DNA of 64,000 nucleotides from assembly GCF_014202295.1 (NCBI RefSeq), contig NZ_JACHGM010000001.1, positions 186,001 through 250,000 on the forward strand. Reading direction: 5' to 3'. This document shows, one piece after another, positions 27,112 through 37,046 of the stretch. The notes under the pieces are model-generated. The model made no database searches, was not told where the DNA came from, and was given only the letters and a program-made list of their open reading frames with translations. The stretch comes from Borreliella afzelii (GTDB taxonomy: Bacteria; Spirochaetota; Spirochaetia; Borreliales; Borreliaceae). The translations under genes and the position numbers were made by a program. Each line of letters begins with the position of its first letter. Within the stretch, counting starts at the first letter, position 1.

Positions 27112-27408
27112 CTATACATATGTCACTTTTATCTTATCAATATTATCAGGATAAACCACTCCAAATAAAAGCTTAAAGTCGTCCTTTTTAGTATAATTAG
27201 AATTACTTATTTTATTGTACTCTGCAATTAAATAATTAATAAGAGCATTGTCATCTCTATAAAGAGCCTTACTAAAGGCACTCCTATAAAGCCCAAGTTC
27301 AAAAAGTTCTTTAACGCTTTTGCCTTTGTTTTCTCTTAAAAGCTGCCTATCTACTATTGCTTTTGAACAATCATAACCTATACAAAAAACAAATTCATCC
27401 TCACTCAA
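27112..27408 (-). CDS. Small uncharacterised protein upstream of yajC
   Basis: The open frame runs back to 27459, but AAAGGA lies 6 bases before a TTG at 27408. From there the product begins with SEDEFVFCIGYDCSKAIVDR, so I take this as the start (99 residues). It is cytoplasmic, without a signal or membrane segment. It holds two early cysteines, then a helical stretch with YRDDNALINYLIAEYNKIS, and ends in a beta-like LFGVVYPDN segment. I recognise no family. Its placement between a groEL-distal hairpin and the yajC-secD-secF genes suggests it starts that unit or is read through from groEL at low level. Confidence 0.7.
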   Translation of the reverse strand: MSEDEFVFCIGYDCSKAIVDRQLLRENKGKSVKELFELGLYRSAFSKALYRDDNALINYLIAEYNKISNSNYTKKDDFKLLFGVVYPDNIDKIKVTYV

Positions 27409-27436
27409 AATAATTCCTTTGAATAATAAAATATTC

Positions 27437-27464
27437 CACCGGCAAAAACACAAGCTCACCGGTG
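27437..27464 (-). terminator. Possible terminator or attenuator after groEL
   Basis: A 6-bp GC-rich stem pairs CACCGG (27437-27442) with CCGGTG (27459-27464), within 11 bases of the groEL stop, and part of the right arm is itself a palindrome (CACCGGTG). On the minus strand it is followed by an AT-rich tract with a TTTT run. In this AT-rich genome it stands out and probably limits read-through into the yajC-sec genes. Confidence 0.45.
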
Positions 27465-27474
27465 AAATTTTAAT

Positions 27475-29145
<1,671 letters not shown>

Positions 29146-29186
29146 TTATATTTAACACTATAAGATTAACATAAACTTAATACATT

Positions 29187-29196
29187 CGCTATAGCG
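29187..29196. promoter_or_regulatory. Palindrome upstream of groEL (possible operator)
   Basis: CGCTATAGCG is a perfect 10-base palindrome about 75 bases upstream of the groEL start, in the divergent region with the gene at 29303. Arms AATAC (29179-29183) and GTATT (29196-29200) add an outer inverted repeat. It is the most GC-rich patch of the spacer. Its role is unknown; it is not a CIRCE element. Confidence 0.3.
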
Positions 29197-29267
29197 TATT
29201 GCGTCTGTATATCAAAAAATACAAAACATACAAAACCAGCACAAATTTTTATTATATAATATAAATA

Positions 29268-29296
29268 TTGACTGATCTTTACACCATAAAGATAAA
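29268..29296 (+). promoter_or_regulatory. Candidate promoter of the bosR operon, possibly leaderless
   Basis: TTGACT (29268-29273) and GATAAA (29291-29296) are spaced by 17 bases. The expected start of transcription, 6-7 bases further on, coincides with the ATG at 29303. No ribosome binding site precedes that ATG, so the first gene may be read from a leaderless message. Confidence 0.45.
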
Positions 29297-29302
29297 GAAT
29301 TT

Positions 29303-30991
29303 ATGTTTAGAAAACTAAAAAAATCAAAAACTTATATTATTATTATTTCAATAACTAAATTTTCAGAGAATAATCTGTTATCGATAATATCAAATATAAA
29401 ATATTTGATTGAGCACAAACAGTTAGCTTACAAAATACATTGGACATTCCCAATATATTTTTTTGAAATTCTAAGAGAACATGAGGAATTAAATAAATGG
29501 CTATTTGAAAGATTCAAAACTAATACAGATATATATATGCCTGGAACTTACAGTGGAAGCCCTCATGAATACATGCTACACGATGAAATACATTTAGATT
29601 TATATTGGGCACTAAAAAATCCATTCAAAAGTGGATACAAAGATATATTTCAAAATACTCCTATTATGCTTTACATATACAACATAGAAAAGTTTAGGAA
29701 AAAAGTGACTGAGCTTTACAGAAAGCTTAATTTCAACTATACAGAAGGAATAAGGCAGAGCAAAAATAATAAAACGTACTTAATTTTTTATAAAAATAAC
29801 TGCCAATATTTATATGAAGTCCAAAAAATAGATTCTCCAAGAAGCAATGTAGAAACTCTTATTTATTTTTATGAAATCAAAGAAACTTATGATAATCAAG
29901 AATTAAAAAATTTTTTACTTTATTTAAAATCCTTGGAAAACAGCTTGCATAGTATCAAGATACAAAATCTAGCAGGATCCAAACTAACTACCGAACTGCT
30001 AGAAATTCCAAAATTTAACTCTCTTAAAGAGCAAGAGCCAATAATAAATTTTCAAAACAAAAGACTCAAAGATTATCAAATCAACGAAAAAAGTTTAAGA
30101 GAATTTTTAATAAACAAACACCAAGAAGAAATTGTCAGAAATTCAGAATCAATTATTCCTAAGAATCTGGAATATAATATGGAAGGAAATTTCACATTAT
30201 CTCACGATCAATACAACATTAAATTTGAAAATGGGAAATTAAATAAAATAAAATTTAAAGATAAAAAAGTTGAATTTCTAAATACATCTAGAACCTATTT
30301 CAAAATTTTATCAAAAAAAGAATTAATAAAAGAAGCATCTATTGAAAGCTCATTTTCCTTCTCAAATGAAAAAATTTTAGGAATAAAGCAATATTTAGCT
30401 TTTAACTCCACTACAAAATCAACAATTGATTTTTTCATAGACGAGACTATCTCTAGCTTTTTTGTATCTATTAAAATAAAATGGCCTTCTAAAATCAATC
30501 TGGATAAAAAAGCATTAAAAAAATACAATCCTGATTATCTTCTTGAATATTCAGCACTTGAAATACCTGTTTTTGAAATTACAAAAGGCACTAATTTAAA
30601 AATAACAGCAAAATATAGTGATCTTGATACTTATGAAAAAATAATAATAACTAAAAACAATCCCAAAGGCTACATTAACGGTACAGAATTTTTAATATCT
30701 AAGGGAAATGATAAAAATAGTAATTTTTTTATAAGCTTTTTAAATGTTGAAAAACAAATCATTCATACAATTAATTATAAAATTGAAAAAATAAATTCTA
30801 AAAAATGGTTAATCCTAAACATAGGTGGCTCTTATAACAAAGTTAAGATCCAAGATGTAATAAATTACTCTCAGACACTAAATTTAATGATACTACCATT
30901 AAATAATAATTTTGATAACAAAATAAGACTGAATTCAAAAATAAAAAATTTAATTTTTTATACTAATATAAAAAAATATGAAAATAAATAA
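29303..30991 (+). CDS. Uncharacterised protein upstream of bosR
   Basis: This 562-residue protein has no recognisable family. The B31 counterpart has, from memory, been annotated as a putative serine/threonine kinase, but I see no glycine loop, HRD or DFG motif. The N-terminal third (LAYKIHWTFPIYFFEILREH, then GTYSGSPHEYMLHDEIH) has the alternating strand/helix look of a barrel enzyme of the GH57/GH38 or deacetylase kind. The C-terminal part is beta-rich, which such enzymes also show; this is only an impression. No signal peptide or membrane span is present. It precedes bosR by 99 bases on the same strand. It is Lys-, Ile- and Asn-rich like the other plus-strand genes here. Confidence 0.7.
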   Translation: MFRKLKKSKTYIIIISITKFSENNLLSIISNIKYLIEHKQLAYKIHWTFPIYFFEILREHEELNKWLFERFKTNTDIYMPGTYSGSPHEYMLHDEIHLDLYWALKNPFKSGYKDIFQNTPIMLYIYNIEKFRKKVTELYRKLNFNYTEGIRQSKNNKTYLIFYKNNCQYLYEVQKIDSPRSNVETLIYFYEIKETYDNQELKNFLLYLKSLENSLHSIKIQNLAGSKLTTELLEIPKFNSLKEQEPIINFQNKRLKDYQINEKSLREFLINKHQEEIVRNSESIIPKNLEYNMEGNFTLSHDQYNIKFENGKLNKIKFKDKKVEFLNTSRTYFKILSKKELIKEASIESSFSFSNEKILGIKQYLAFNSTTKSTIDFFIDETISSFFVSIKIKWPSKINLDKKALKKYNPDYLLEYSALEIPVFEITKGTNLKITAKYSDLDTYEKIIITKNNPKGYINGTEFLISKGNDKNSNFFISFLNVEKQIIHTINYKIEKINSKKWLILNIGGSYNKVKIQDVINYSQTLNLMILPLNNNFDNKIRLNSKIKNLIFYTNIKKYENK

Positions 30992-31090
30992 ATAATAAGT
31001 AGTAAAATATTAATAACTGGGTATAAAATTATCCTAGGAAGAACATAAAAAGTATTTAATCTTTAATTTAAATAAAAAAGGTATAATAAT

Positions 31091-31618
31091 ATGAACGATA
31101 ACATAACAGACGTCCATTCTACATTAGAAAAAGTCGGAATTACAAATGATCCTGTATTATTGAAAAATTTAACATCAGAATTAGGAATGAAAGCATCTCA
31201 TTCGAGAAACAGAATCATCCTCTACATAGCATCAAATCCGAAAGAATACTTTACAGCAAAAGAAGTTTATAACAAACTTGTAAAAGAAATTCCAAGCTTA
31301 TCAAAGGCAACGGTATACAATACATTAAACATTCTAAAAGAAAGAAATATACTAAAAGATATAAAAACTACTGATCAAAAAGAAACAAAATTTTATCTAA
31401 GCTTGGCTTCCACAATAGCTCACTTTAAATGCAATAAATGCAATCAAGTCCATCCTATTCAACTTGACGATATTAAAGATATTTTGAAAGACAAACTTGG
31501 AGAAAACTGGGAAACAAAATCTATTGAAATAATTTACTCAGGAAATTGCAATAATTGTTACAAAAAAGACACCCATAACAACAACAATGCACTAGATAAC
31601 AAGGGAATCACTGTATGA
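31091..31618 (+). CDS. bosR: Fur/PerR-family regulator BosR
   Basis: This 175-residue DNA-binding regulator has a winged helix at residues about 30-100 (SRNRIILYIASNPKEYFTAK, then PSLSKATVYNTLNILKERN, the recognition region of Fur proteins). The C-terminal dimerisation domain carries two CxxC pairs, FKCNKCNQVH (near residue 114) and GNCNNC (near 153), that bind structural zinc. In Lyme spirochaetes BosR controls oxidative stress genes and, with RpoN, the rpoS pathway (established). It has an AAAGG ribosome binding site and overlaps the following lipase-like gene by 4 bases. It is the only Fur-type regulator in the window. Confidence 0.95.
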   Translation: MNDNITDVHSTLEKVGITNDPVLLKNLTSELGMKASHSRNRIILYIASNPKEYFTAKEVYNKLVKEIPSLSKATVYNTLNILKERNILKDIKTTDQKETKFYLSLASTIAHFKCNKCNQVHPIQLDDIKDILKDKLGENWETKSIEIIYSGNCNNCYKKDTHNNNNALDNKGITV

Positions 31619-32598
31619 ATATAAAAAATATCATTTTTATAATTATATTCTTATTACTCTTAATACTAGTTAGTCCAAGGATAAAATTTAAAAATGAATT
31701 TTCAAAAAAAGCAATTCCTAAAAACATCAAAGAAATTGATAATTACCTATTAAAAGAAGAATTACAATTTAGTTTAGAAAAAAATACAAAAAAAGAAATA
31801 ATCTGGTACAAAGAGACACAAAAAACAAAATATTCTGTGGTCTATATTCATGGATTTGGAGCATCAAAAAATGAAATTTATCCGGTTCCAAATAATATTG
31901 CAAAAGCTCTTAATGCTAATCTTTTTTTTACAAGATTGAAAGGACACGGAATTAACAATAAAAATGCATTCCGGGGAATAACTACTCAAGATTGGTTGAG
32001 TGACATTGATGAGGCTATTGAAATTGGCAAACTAATAGGTGATAAATTAATATTAATTGGCACCTCTAATGGAGGTGCTGCCAGCATCTGGGCCTTAGCA
32101 AATTATCCAGATGAAATAAACTCAGCAGTATTAATTTCTCCTAACATATTCCCTTATGACAAGAGAACAAACATAGTTTACTATCCCTGGGGACGACAAA
32201 TTGCATATCTTATAACAGGTGGTTACAATAAATTCGAAACAAAAAAGGATAAACGAAAAGAGCACATGACTATAAAAAGCCACTCTTCAAGTGTACAACA
32301 TGTAGACGCAATCATTGCAATGATGGGCCTTGTTAAATTATTAAATTCGTATAATTTCGATGAAATCAAAACACCTTTAATAATAACCCACACACCCAAC
32401 GATCATACAGTAGACCCAATAAAAATAAACGAATTCATAAAAAATTATGGGGGCATAAAAAAAGATATTCCTATTATACTTCTTGAAAATTCACACGCAC
32501 ATGTACCTATTGGAAACCAAAGCTACAAAAGTGCCCAAAATACATCATATTTCACAAAGTACGCAGTTGATTTTATAAACAAGACAAATAAGCAATAG
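31615..32598 (+). CDS. Exported alpha/beta hydrolase (lipase-like)
   Basis: This 327-residue hydrolase has an N-terminal hydrophobic segment (IIFIIIFLLLLILVSP) that anchors or exports it. The alpha/beta-hydrolase fold shows VYIHGFGASKNEIYPV (oxyanion region) and nucleophile elbow GTSNGG with Ser151. The catalytic Asp is in THTPNDHTVDP (Asp263) and the catalytic His in the ENSHAHVPIG segment (His294 or His296). The B31 homologue BB_0646 has been reported to have lipase and haemolytic activity (from memory). It overlaps bosR by 4 bases, so it is made from the same message, and ends inside a terminator hairpin. Confidence 0.88.
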   Translation: MNIKNIIFIIIFLLLLILVSPRIKFKNEFSKKAIPKNIKEIDNYLLKEELQFSLEKNTKKEIIWYKETQKTKYSVVYIHGFGASKNEIYPVPNNIAKALNANLFFTRLKGHGINNKNAFRGITTQDWLSDIDEAIEIGKLIGDKLILIGTSNGGAASIWALANYPDEINSAVLISPNIFPYDKRTNIVYYPWGRQIAYLITGGYNKFETKKDKRKEHMTIKSHSSSVQHVDAIIAMMGLVKLLNSYNFDEIKTPLIITHTPNDHTVDPIKINEFIKNYGGIKKDIPIILLENSHAHVPIGNQSYKSAQNTSYFTKYAVDFINKTNKQ

Positions 32599-32617
32599 CC
32601 TTAAGCTATTGCTTATT
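32587..32617. terminator. Bidirectional terminator between lipase gene and ptsG
   Basis: A perfect 12-bp stem pairs 32587-32598 with 32606-32617 around a 7-base loop; the left arm contains the last codons and stop of the lipase-like gene. On the plus strand it is followed by A residues. On the minus strand the hairpin is preceded by a T-run and followed by TTTG. It separates the convergent bosR operon and ptsG. Confidence 0.65.
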
Positions 32618-32623
32618 AAAAAA

Positions 32624-34168
32624 TTAATCATTTAGTAATTCTTCTATTTCATTCTTAAGAACGCTAACACCTGGTCCATAAACAACCTGAACCCCATTGC
32701 CTTTAATAATTACTCCTTTAGAACCGGTTTTTTTTAAAATTTTTTCAGAAACTTTAAGAGCATCTCTTACTGTAACTCTTAACCTGGTTGCACAACAATC
32801 AAGATCAACAATATTTGAAGCACCTCCAAGCCCAATAATAACCTTAGTAGCATAATTTTCTTCGAATTCACTACTCTTAGAATTTGAAGAATCTCCAGAA
32901 TTTAAATCTTGCGTTCTACCAGGGGTTTTAAAATCAAATTTATTTATTAAAAATACAAAAGTAAAGTAATAAAGGAAAAACCAAACAGTGCCTACAACCG
33001 GCACCAAAAGCCAATTAGTTCTTGAATTCCCCTGCAAAATACCAAACAAAATAAAATCAATAAACCCCCCAGAAAATGTTTGACCTATTGTAATTTGAAG
33101 AATATGCGCCAGCATAAAAGCAAATCCATCAAATGTAGCATGAATAATATAAAGAATAGGAGCTACGAACAGAAAAGAAAATTCAAGAGGCTCTGTTATC
33201 CCTGTTAAAAATGATGTTAGGGCTGCAGACATTAAAAGACCAAAAACTTTTGTTTTCTCACCATGCCTTGCGGTGTAGTATAGCGCAAGTGCGGCTCCTG
33301 GCAAACCAAACATCATAGTAATAAATCGTCCACTCATAAAACGACTAGTTCCAACAAAAAATCTACTTGTACCTTGAGAAGCAAGTTCTGCAAAGAAGAT
33401 ATTTTGAGTCCCTTCAATCAACTTTCCATCAATAATAACAGATCCCCCAAGGCCTGTTGTCCAAAATGGCAAATAAAATATGTGGTGAAGGCCAAAAGGT
33501 CCAAGCATCCTTAAAAAAATTCCAAAAATAAGTGTTCCGATATAGCCAGTTGAATCTACCAAGCCTCCTACTTTATTAATGCCATTTTGTACAAATGGCC
33601 AAACAATAAACATAATTACAGCAAGAAAAATACTAGAAAAAGACACAATAATCGGCACAAATCTGGATCCCGAAAAAAACCCAAGGACCTTGGGTAAATC
33701 TACCTTGTTAAACCTAGAATGAAGATAATAGGTCAAAATACCAACTACAACTCCGCCAAAAACCCCTGTTTCTAATGTCTTAATTCCAAGAATTAAACCC
33801 ACAGCACCGCTAGCAAGAGACTCTGCCTTACCCGACATATCAATTAAAACCCCAATAGTAGCATTCATTACAAGGTAACCAATAAATGCTGCAATTCCAG
33901 CTGTACCCCTATCTGACCTGGCAAGTCCAACAGCGACTCCAATAGAAAATATTGGCGCTAAATTCGAAAAAATAATAGAACCTGATGCACTCATTATCTT
34001 GAAAACTGCTTGTAATAAAAATATATCTAAAAAAGAATACGTCTTAACAGTTTCCGGATTAGAAAGAGAGCCTCCAATTCCTAAAAGCAACCCTGCTGCT
34101 GGCAAAATAGCAATGGGAAGCATGAAAGAACGCCCAAATTTTTGAGCTTGTTCAAAACCCTTTACCAT
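32624..34168 (-). CDS. ptsG: PTS permease, glucose/N-acetylglucosamine family EIICB
   Basis: This 514-residue membrane protein imports and phosphorylates a sugar. The N-terminal EIIC domain (about residues 1-400) has multiple membrane spans and the family phrases LPIAILPAAGLLLGIGG, GLHHIFYLPFWTTG and TEPLEFSFLFVAPILY. The C-terminal EIIB domain has its phosphocysteine in DLDCCATRLRVTV. No EIIA domain is fused, so EIIA (Crr) is supplied in trans. A strong ribosome binding site (AGGAGG) precedes the ATG. The gene follows nanE after 47 bases. That pairing suggests an amino sugar as a possible substrate besides glucose; B31 annotation says glucose. Confidence 0.9.
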   Translation of the reverse strand: MVKGFEQAQKFGRSFMLPIAILPAAGLLLGIGGSLSNPETVKTYSFLDIFLLQAVFKIMSASGSIIFSNLAPIFSIGVAVGLARSDRGTAGIAAFIGYLVMNATIGVLIDMSGKAESLASGAVGLILGIKTLETGVFGGVVVGILTYYLHSRFNKVDLPKVLGFFSGSRFVPIIVSFSSIFLAVIMFIVWPFVQNGINKVGGLVDSTGYIGTLIFGIFLRMLGPFGLHHIFYLPFWTTGLGGSVIIDGKLIEGTQNIFFAELASQGTSRFFVGTSRFMSGRFITMMFGLPGAALALYYTARHGEKTKVFGLLMSAALTSFLTGITEPLEFSFLFVAPILYIIHATFDGFAFMLAHILQITIGQTFSGGFIDFILFGILQGNSRTNWLLVPVVGTVWFFLYYFTFVFLINKFDFKTPGRTQDLNSGDSSNSKSSEFEENYATKVIIGLGGASNIVDLDCCATRLRVTVRDALKVSEKILKKTGSKGVIIKGNGVQVVYGPGVSVLKNEIEELLND

Positions 34169-34215
34169 AAAAACCTCCTAAAATAAACAATACATTAACT
34201 CTATAATGCTTAAAA

Positions 34216-34908
34216 TTATCTTTTAACCTGATTTATTTTCTCTACAAATTTTTTAGTAATCTCAACAGGCCTTGTAATAGCTCCCCCTACAACTACTAAA
34301 TCAACCCCCATTTCAAAACATTTTTGAGCCTTTAAAGGGGTATCTATTTTTCCTTCCACTATTAAAGTGGACTTCAAATTAGAATTAATCAAAGTTTTTA
34401 AAAAATTAAAATCATTGTCTGCAATATCTAAGCCATTAGTACTTTTTGTATAGCCATACAAAGTTGTTCCAATAAAATCAAAACCCAATTTATCGGCATT
34501 AATAGCTTCATCCAAAGAAGAAATATCTGCCATTAAACACTGCTTTGGATATTTTTTTTTAATACTTTTAAAAAAATCATCAAGCAATACACTATCGGGT
34601 CTATTCCTAAAAGTGGCATCAAGGGCAATTATATCTACTCCTTCATTGCAAAGCTCATCGATCTCTTTCATGGTGGGAGTAATAAACACATCGCAATTAT
34701 TATAATTTCTTTTAATAATACCTATTATTGGCAAATCAACTTCCAACTTAATCTGGCTAATATCATTAACTCCGTTAGCTCTTATTCCAATAGCTCCACC
34801 CATTTTAGCTGCCAAAGCCATCTTAGACATAATAAAACTACTATGTAAAGGCTCGTTCTCAAGAGCTTGGCAAGATACTATTAACCCTCTTTTGATTTTT
34901 TCAATAAT
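34216..34908 (-). CDS. nanE: N-acetylmannosamine-6-phosphate 2-epimerase, probable AUU start
   Basis: NanE converts ManNAc-6-P to GlcNAc-6-P for amino-sugar use. The first ATG (34830) would give 204 residues and drop beta-strand 1 of the TIM barrel. The frame upstream of it encodes [20 protein letters not shown], the conserved NanE N-terminus, so translation must begin earlier. No ATG, GTG or TTG occurs in frame back to the stop at 34936-34938. An ATT at 34906-34908 lies 7 bases after a perfect GGAGG (34916-34920), giving 230 residues. Core motifs are [25 protein letters not shown] and [12 protein letters not shown]. It is transcribed ahead of ptsG. Confidence 0.85.
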   Translation of the reverse strand: MIEKIKRGLIVSCQALENEPLHSSFIMSKMALAAKMGGAIGIRANGVNDISQIKLEVDLPIIGIIKRNYNNCDVFITPTMKEIDELCNEGVDIIALDATFRNRPDSVLLDDFFKSIKKKYPKQCLMADISSLDEAINADKLGFDFIGTTLYGYTKSTNGLDIADNDFNFLKTLINSNLKSTLIVEGKIDTPLKAQKCFEMGVDLVVVGGAITRPVEITKKFVEKINQVKR

Positions 34909-35072
34909 AATTAAACCTCCTATAAATTTATTTTTTTAAAAAAGTATAAAAACTTAAATACAGAATATATTTTTTTTTAAAAAAAAACAATTCTTTTAAT
35001 GAAAAAGAACATAATTAACATAAATTTAAAAGATAAAAACAAAAATAATTTATTATTCAATACACATTAAGC

Positions 35073-35078
35073 TATAAT
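35073..35078 (+). promoter_or_regulatory. -10 box just upstream of rbgA (leaderless candidate)
   Basis: A perfect TATAAT ends 6 bases before the ATG at 35085, and no ribosome binding site is present in between (TTTAGGC). Transcription would start at or next to the A of the ATG. The -35 region is weak (TTATTA-like, 17 bases upstream). Confidence 0.45.
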
Positions 35079-35084
35079 TTAGGC

Positions 35085-35924
35085 ATGATAAATAAAATCA
35101 ACTGGTTTCCTGGCCACATGAAAAGAGCCTTAGATCTAATAAAGAATAATTTAGAAAAAACCAATATTGTGCTAGAAATACTTGATGCTAGAGCTCCATT
35201 TAGTAGCAAAAATCCATTAACTGAAAAAATTATTAAAAATCAAACCAAAATAATTCTTTTACACAAATCTGATATTGCTCAAATAGCTGAAATTATAAAA
35301 TGGAAAAAATATTTTGAAAATCTTGGCAATACTGTAATAATAAGTAATATTTACAAAAAAGGAATGCGCAAGCAAATAATAGATAATATTAAAAAATTGG
35401 CTATTGTTAAAAAAATAAAAAATTATAAAGAAAAAATAAAAGTTTTAATTATTGGGGTCCCAAATGTTGGAAAATCTTCAATAATAAATCTATTATCTGG
35501 TAAAAAAAGCGCAAAAGTTGCCAACAAACCTGGATATACCAAAAATATACAAATAGTAAAAATAAATGAAGAAATCAATCTTTTTGATATGCCAGGAATT
35601 TTATGGCATAATCTAGTAGACCAATCGATTGCAAAAAAACTTGCAATATTGGATATGATCAAAAATGAAATAGTAGACAATACAGACCTTGCATTATATT
35701 TGCTTGAAATAATGGATCAAAATAATAAAAATATTTTACTAAAAAAATACGAAATTTATCATAAAAATTCACTTGATATTCTACAAAATTTTGCAAAAGC
35801 AAGAAAATTGATCCATAAAAAAAATGAGCTTGACATTGAGAAAGCAGCAAAAATATTAATTAAAGAATTCAGAGAAGGTAAATTTGGGAAAATAATTCTT
35901 GACAAGAATTATAATGTCTTTTAA
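35085..35924 (+). CDS. rbgA: Ribosome biogenesis GTPase RbgA/YlqF
   Basis: This 279-residue GTPase acts late in 50S subunit assembly. Its motifs come in circularly permuted order, which defines the family: G4 (LHKSDI, near residue 65) precedes G1 (GVPNVGKSSIINLL, near 125) and G3 (DMPG, near 170). The start is fixed by the family opening INWFPGHMKRALD at residues 5-17. After the GTPase domain comes a helical RNA-binding tail of about 90 residues. There is no ribosome binding site upstream, consistent with a leaderless message. A short spacer with a good promoter separates it from potA. Confidence 0.95.
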   Translation: MINKINWFPGHMKRALDLIKNNLEKTNIVLEILDARAPFSSKNPLTEKIIKNQTKIILLHKSDIAQIAEIIKWKKYFENLGNTVIISNIYKKGMRKQIIDNIKKLAIVKKIKNYKEKIKVLIIGVPNVGKSSIINLLSGKKSAKVANKPGYTKNIQIVKINEEINLFDMPGILWHNLVDQSIAKKLAILDMIKNEIVDNTDLALYLLEIMDQNNKNILLKKYEIYHKNSLDILQNFAKARKLIHKKNELDIEKAAKILIKEFREGKFGKIILDKNYNVF

Positions 35925-35932
35925 AAAAGTCA

Positions 35933-35961
35933 TTTACATAAATAATAATATTAAGTATAAT
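35933..35961 (+). promoter_or_regulatory. potABCD promoter
   Basis: TTTACA (35933-35938) and a perfect TATAAT (35956-35961) are separated by exactly 17 bases. Transcription would start near 35968, leaving a leader of about 35 bases that contains a 10-base palindrome (GTATTAATAC, 35970-35979) and the AGGAGG of potA. The palindrome could bind a repressor; this is inference. Confidence 0.7.
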
Positions 35962-36002
35962 CTTGATTTGTATTAATACAGCCATAAGGAGGTTGGAATT
36001 AG

Positions 36003-37046
36003 TTGGATAATTGTATCCTGGAGATTAAAAACTTAAGTCATTATTATGATAACAATGGAAACAAAACTTTAGATAACATAAATTTAAAAATTAAAAAAAA
36101 TGAGTTTATTACATTATTAGGCCCATCTGGATGTGGAAAAACAACATTAATAAAAATATTGGGTGGTTTTTTAAGTCAAAAAAATGGGGAAATTTATTTC
36201 CTTTCTAAGGAAATTTCTAAAACCAATCCAAATAAACGAGAAATTAATACTGTATTTCAAAATTATGCACTTTTCCCGCATATGAATGTTTTTGACAATA
36301 TTTCATTTGGACTTAGAATGAAAAAAACACCAAAAGATACAATAAAAGAGAAAGTAAAAACATCTCTTTCACTGATAGGAATGCCAAAATATGCATACAG
36401 AAATATTAACGAACTATCAGGGGGACAAAAACAAAGGGTTGCAATAGCAAGAGCAATGGTAATGGAACCCAAGCTTTTATTATTAGATGAACCACTTTCT
36501 GCTCTTGATTTAAAAATGCGACAAGAAATGCAAAAAGAGTTAAAAAAAATACAGCGCCAACTTGGAATCACATTCATATATGTTACTCATGATCAAGAAG
36601 AAGCATTGACAATGAGTGATAGAATTGTTGTAATGAATGAAGGAATAATTCTGCAAGTAGGAACGCCTGAGGAAATTTACAATGAGCCTAAAACAAAATT
36701 CGTAGCCGATTTTATCGGAGAAAGTAATATTTTTGATGGAACATACAAAAAGGAGCTAGTTGTAAGCTTGCTTGGCCATGAATTTGAATGCCTTGACAAA
36801 GGATTTGAAGCTGAAGAAGCAGTTGACCTTGTAATACGCCCAGAAGATATAAAGCTACTTCCAAAAGGAAAAGGGCATTTAAGCGGAACTATAACATCCG
36901 CAATTTTTCAAGGAGTTCATTACGAAATGACTCTAGAAATTCAAAAAACAAATTGGATAGTTCAAAGCACAAGACTTACAAAAGTTGGAGAAGAGGTTGA
37001 TATATTTTTAGAACCTGATGATATTCATGTTATGCATAAGGAATAA
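36003..37046 (+). CDS. potA: Spermidine/putrescine ABC transporter ATPase PotA
   Basis: This 347-residue ATPase powers polyamine import. Motifs are Walker [10 protein letters not shown] (near residue 40), Q-loop [11 protein letters not shown], signature [14 protein letters not shown] and Walker [15 protein letters not shown]-terminal TOBE regulatory domain ([13 protein letters not shown]) follows the ABC domain. Translation starts at TTG 36003, with AGGAGG 10 bases upstream. It is the first of four genes potABCD; its stop overlaps the potB start by one base (TAATG). Polyamines must be imported because Borrelia has few biosynthetic genes for them (established). Confidence 0.95.
   Translation: MDNCILEIKNLSHYYDNNGNKTLDNINLKIKKNEFITLLGPSGCGKTTLIKILGGFLSQKNGEIYFLSKEISKTNPNKREINTVFQNYALFPHMNVFDNISFGLRMKKTPKDTIKEKVKTSLSLIGMPKYAYRNINELSGGQKQRVAIARAMVMEPKLLLLDEPLSALDLKMRQEMQKELKKIQRQLGITFIYVTHDQEEALTMSDRIVVMNEGIILQVGTPEEIYNEPKTKFVADFIGESNIFDGTYKKELVVSLLGHEFECLDKGFEAEEAVDLVIRPEDIKLLPKGKGHLSGTITSAIFQGVHYEMTLEIQKTNWIVQSTRLTKVGEEVDIFLEPDDIHVMHKE

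Noticed and set aside
35899-35915. TTGACA and TATAAT at the end of rbgA
   Set aside because: Only 5 bases separate the boxes, far too few for a promoter; the pair at 35933-35961 has the right spacing.
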